The notes under the pieces are model-generated. The model made no database searches. It saw only the letters and a program-made list of their open reading frames with translations, and was not told the origin of the DNA. 5,441 nt of DNA from Betaproteobacteria bacterium (GTDB lineage Bacteria; Pseudomonadota; Gammaproteobacteria; Burkholderiales; Gallionellaceae), in contig JAGWMH010000131.1 of the NCBI GenBank assembly GCA_028871775.1, positions 1 to 5,441 on the forward strand, written 5' to 3'. Below are positions 5,400 through 5,441 of the stretch, one piece after another. Each line of letters starts with the position of its first letter. Position 1 is the stretch's first letter. The position numbers and the translations under genes are program-made.

Positions 5400-5441
5400 A
5401 TTGCCTCCTCTCCCGCTTGCGGGAGAGGATTGAGGAGAGGG
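5400..5441. repeat. Second hairpin of the C/G-rich repeat family, running to the window edge
   Basis: CCTCTCCCGC (5407-5416) and GCGGGAGAGG (5419-5428) form a ten-base perfect stem around TT (effectively a CTTG loop). The opening ATTGCCTCC then TCTCCCGC matches positions 1-18 with one base inserted, linking it to the left-edge repeat. The purine-rich tail GGATTGAGGAGAGGG continues to the end. No T tract follows within the window. Confidence 0.6.

Noticed and set aside
5375..5428. Rho-independent terminators for the antiporter
   Set aside because: Both stems are strong but neither is followed by a T tract, so they are described as repeat hairpins.

Overview
The window looks like chromosome of a GC-rich betaproteobacterium. 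The protein sequences and gene order (kdsD-kdsC-lptC-lptA next to a divergent CPA2 antiporter) resemble Nitrosomonadales/Gallionellaceae-type genomes. That placement is inferred from gene order and protein style, not from a database search.

Layout: positions 1-132 hold a C/G-rich imperfect palindromic repeat with a strong G-quadruplex motif. A minus-strand frame stays open through it, directly after the lptA stop. Positions 133-2979 are a tight minus-strand operon, in transcription order kdsD (arabinose-5-phosphate isomerase), kdsC (Kdo-8-phosphate phosphatase), lptC and lptA. KdsD and KdsC act at the two ends of Kdo synthesis (Ru5P to A5P, and Kdo8P to Kdo). LptC and LptA carry finished lipopolysaccharide from the inner membrane across the periplasm. 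Junctions are minimal: TGATG between kdsD and kdsC, ATGATG between kdsC and lptC.

The lptC-lptA junction has been opened by a ~142-bp MITE-like element (about 731-874) with 12-bp perfect terminal inverted repeats and a 5-bp direct repeat, TCATT, on each side. In the sense of the genes this repeat is AATGA. It contains both the lptC stop and the lptA start, so the duplication left both genes with intact ends. The insertion adds 147 bp, exactly 49 codons, and is open in frame with lptA.

Positions 2980-3333 are the divergent intergenic region. It holds candidate promoters for both directions, two small tandem palindromes in front of kdsD, a dispersed repeat of the GTCATTGCGAG type with a duplicated left end, and a tiny ORF with an excellent Shine-Dalgarno. 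Positions 3334-5304 encode a plus-strand KefB/KefC-like CPA2 antiporter with RCK N and C domains. Positions 5305-5441 hold a short degenerate heptamer repeat and two near-perfect hairpins, the second related to the repeat at the left edge.

I see no new enzymatic or defence system. The genes are conserved housekeeping genes; the unusual content is the repeats, above all the element inserted exactly at an overlapping stop/start in an essential LPS-transport operon.
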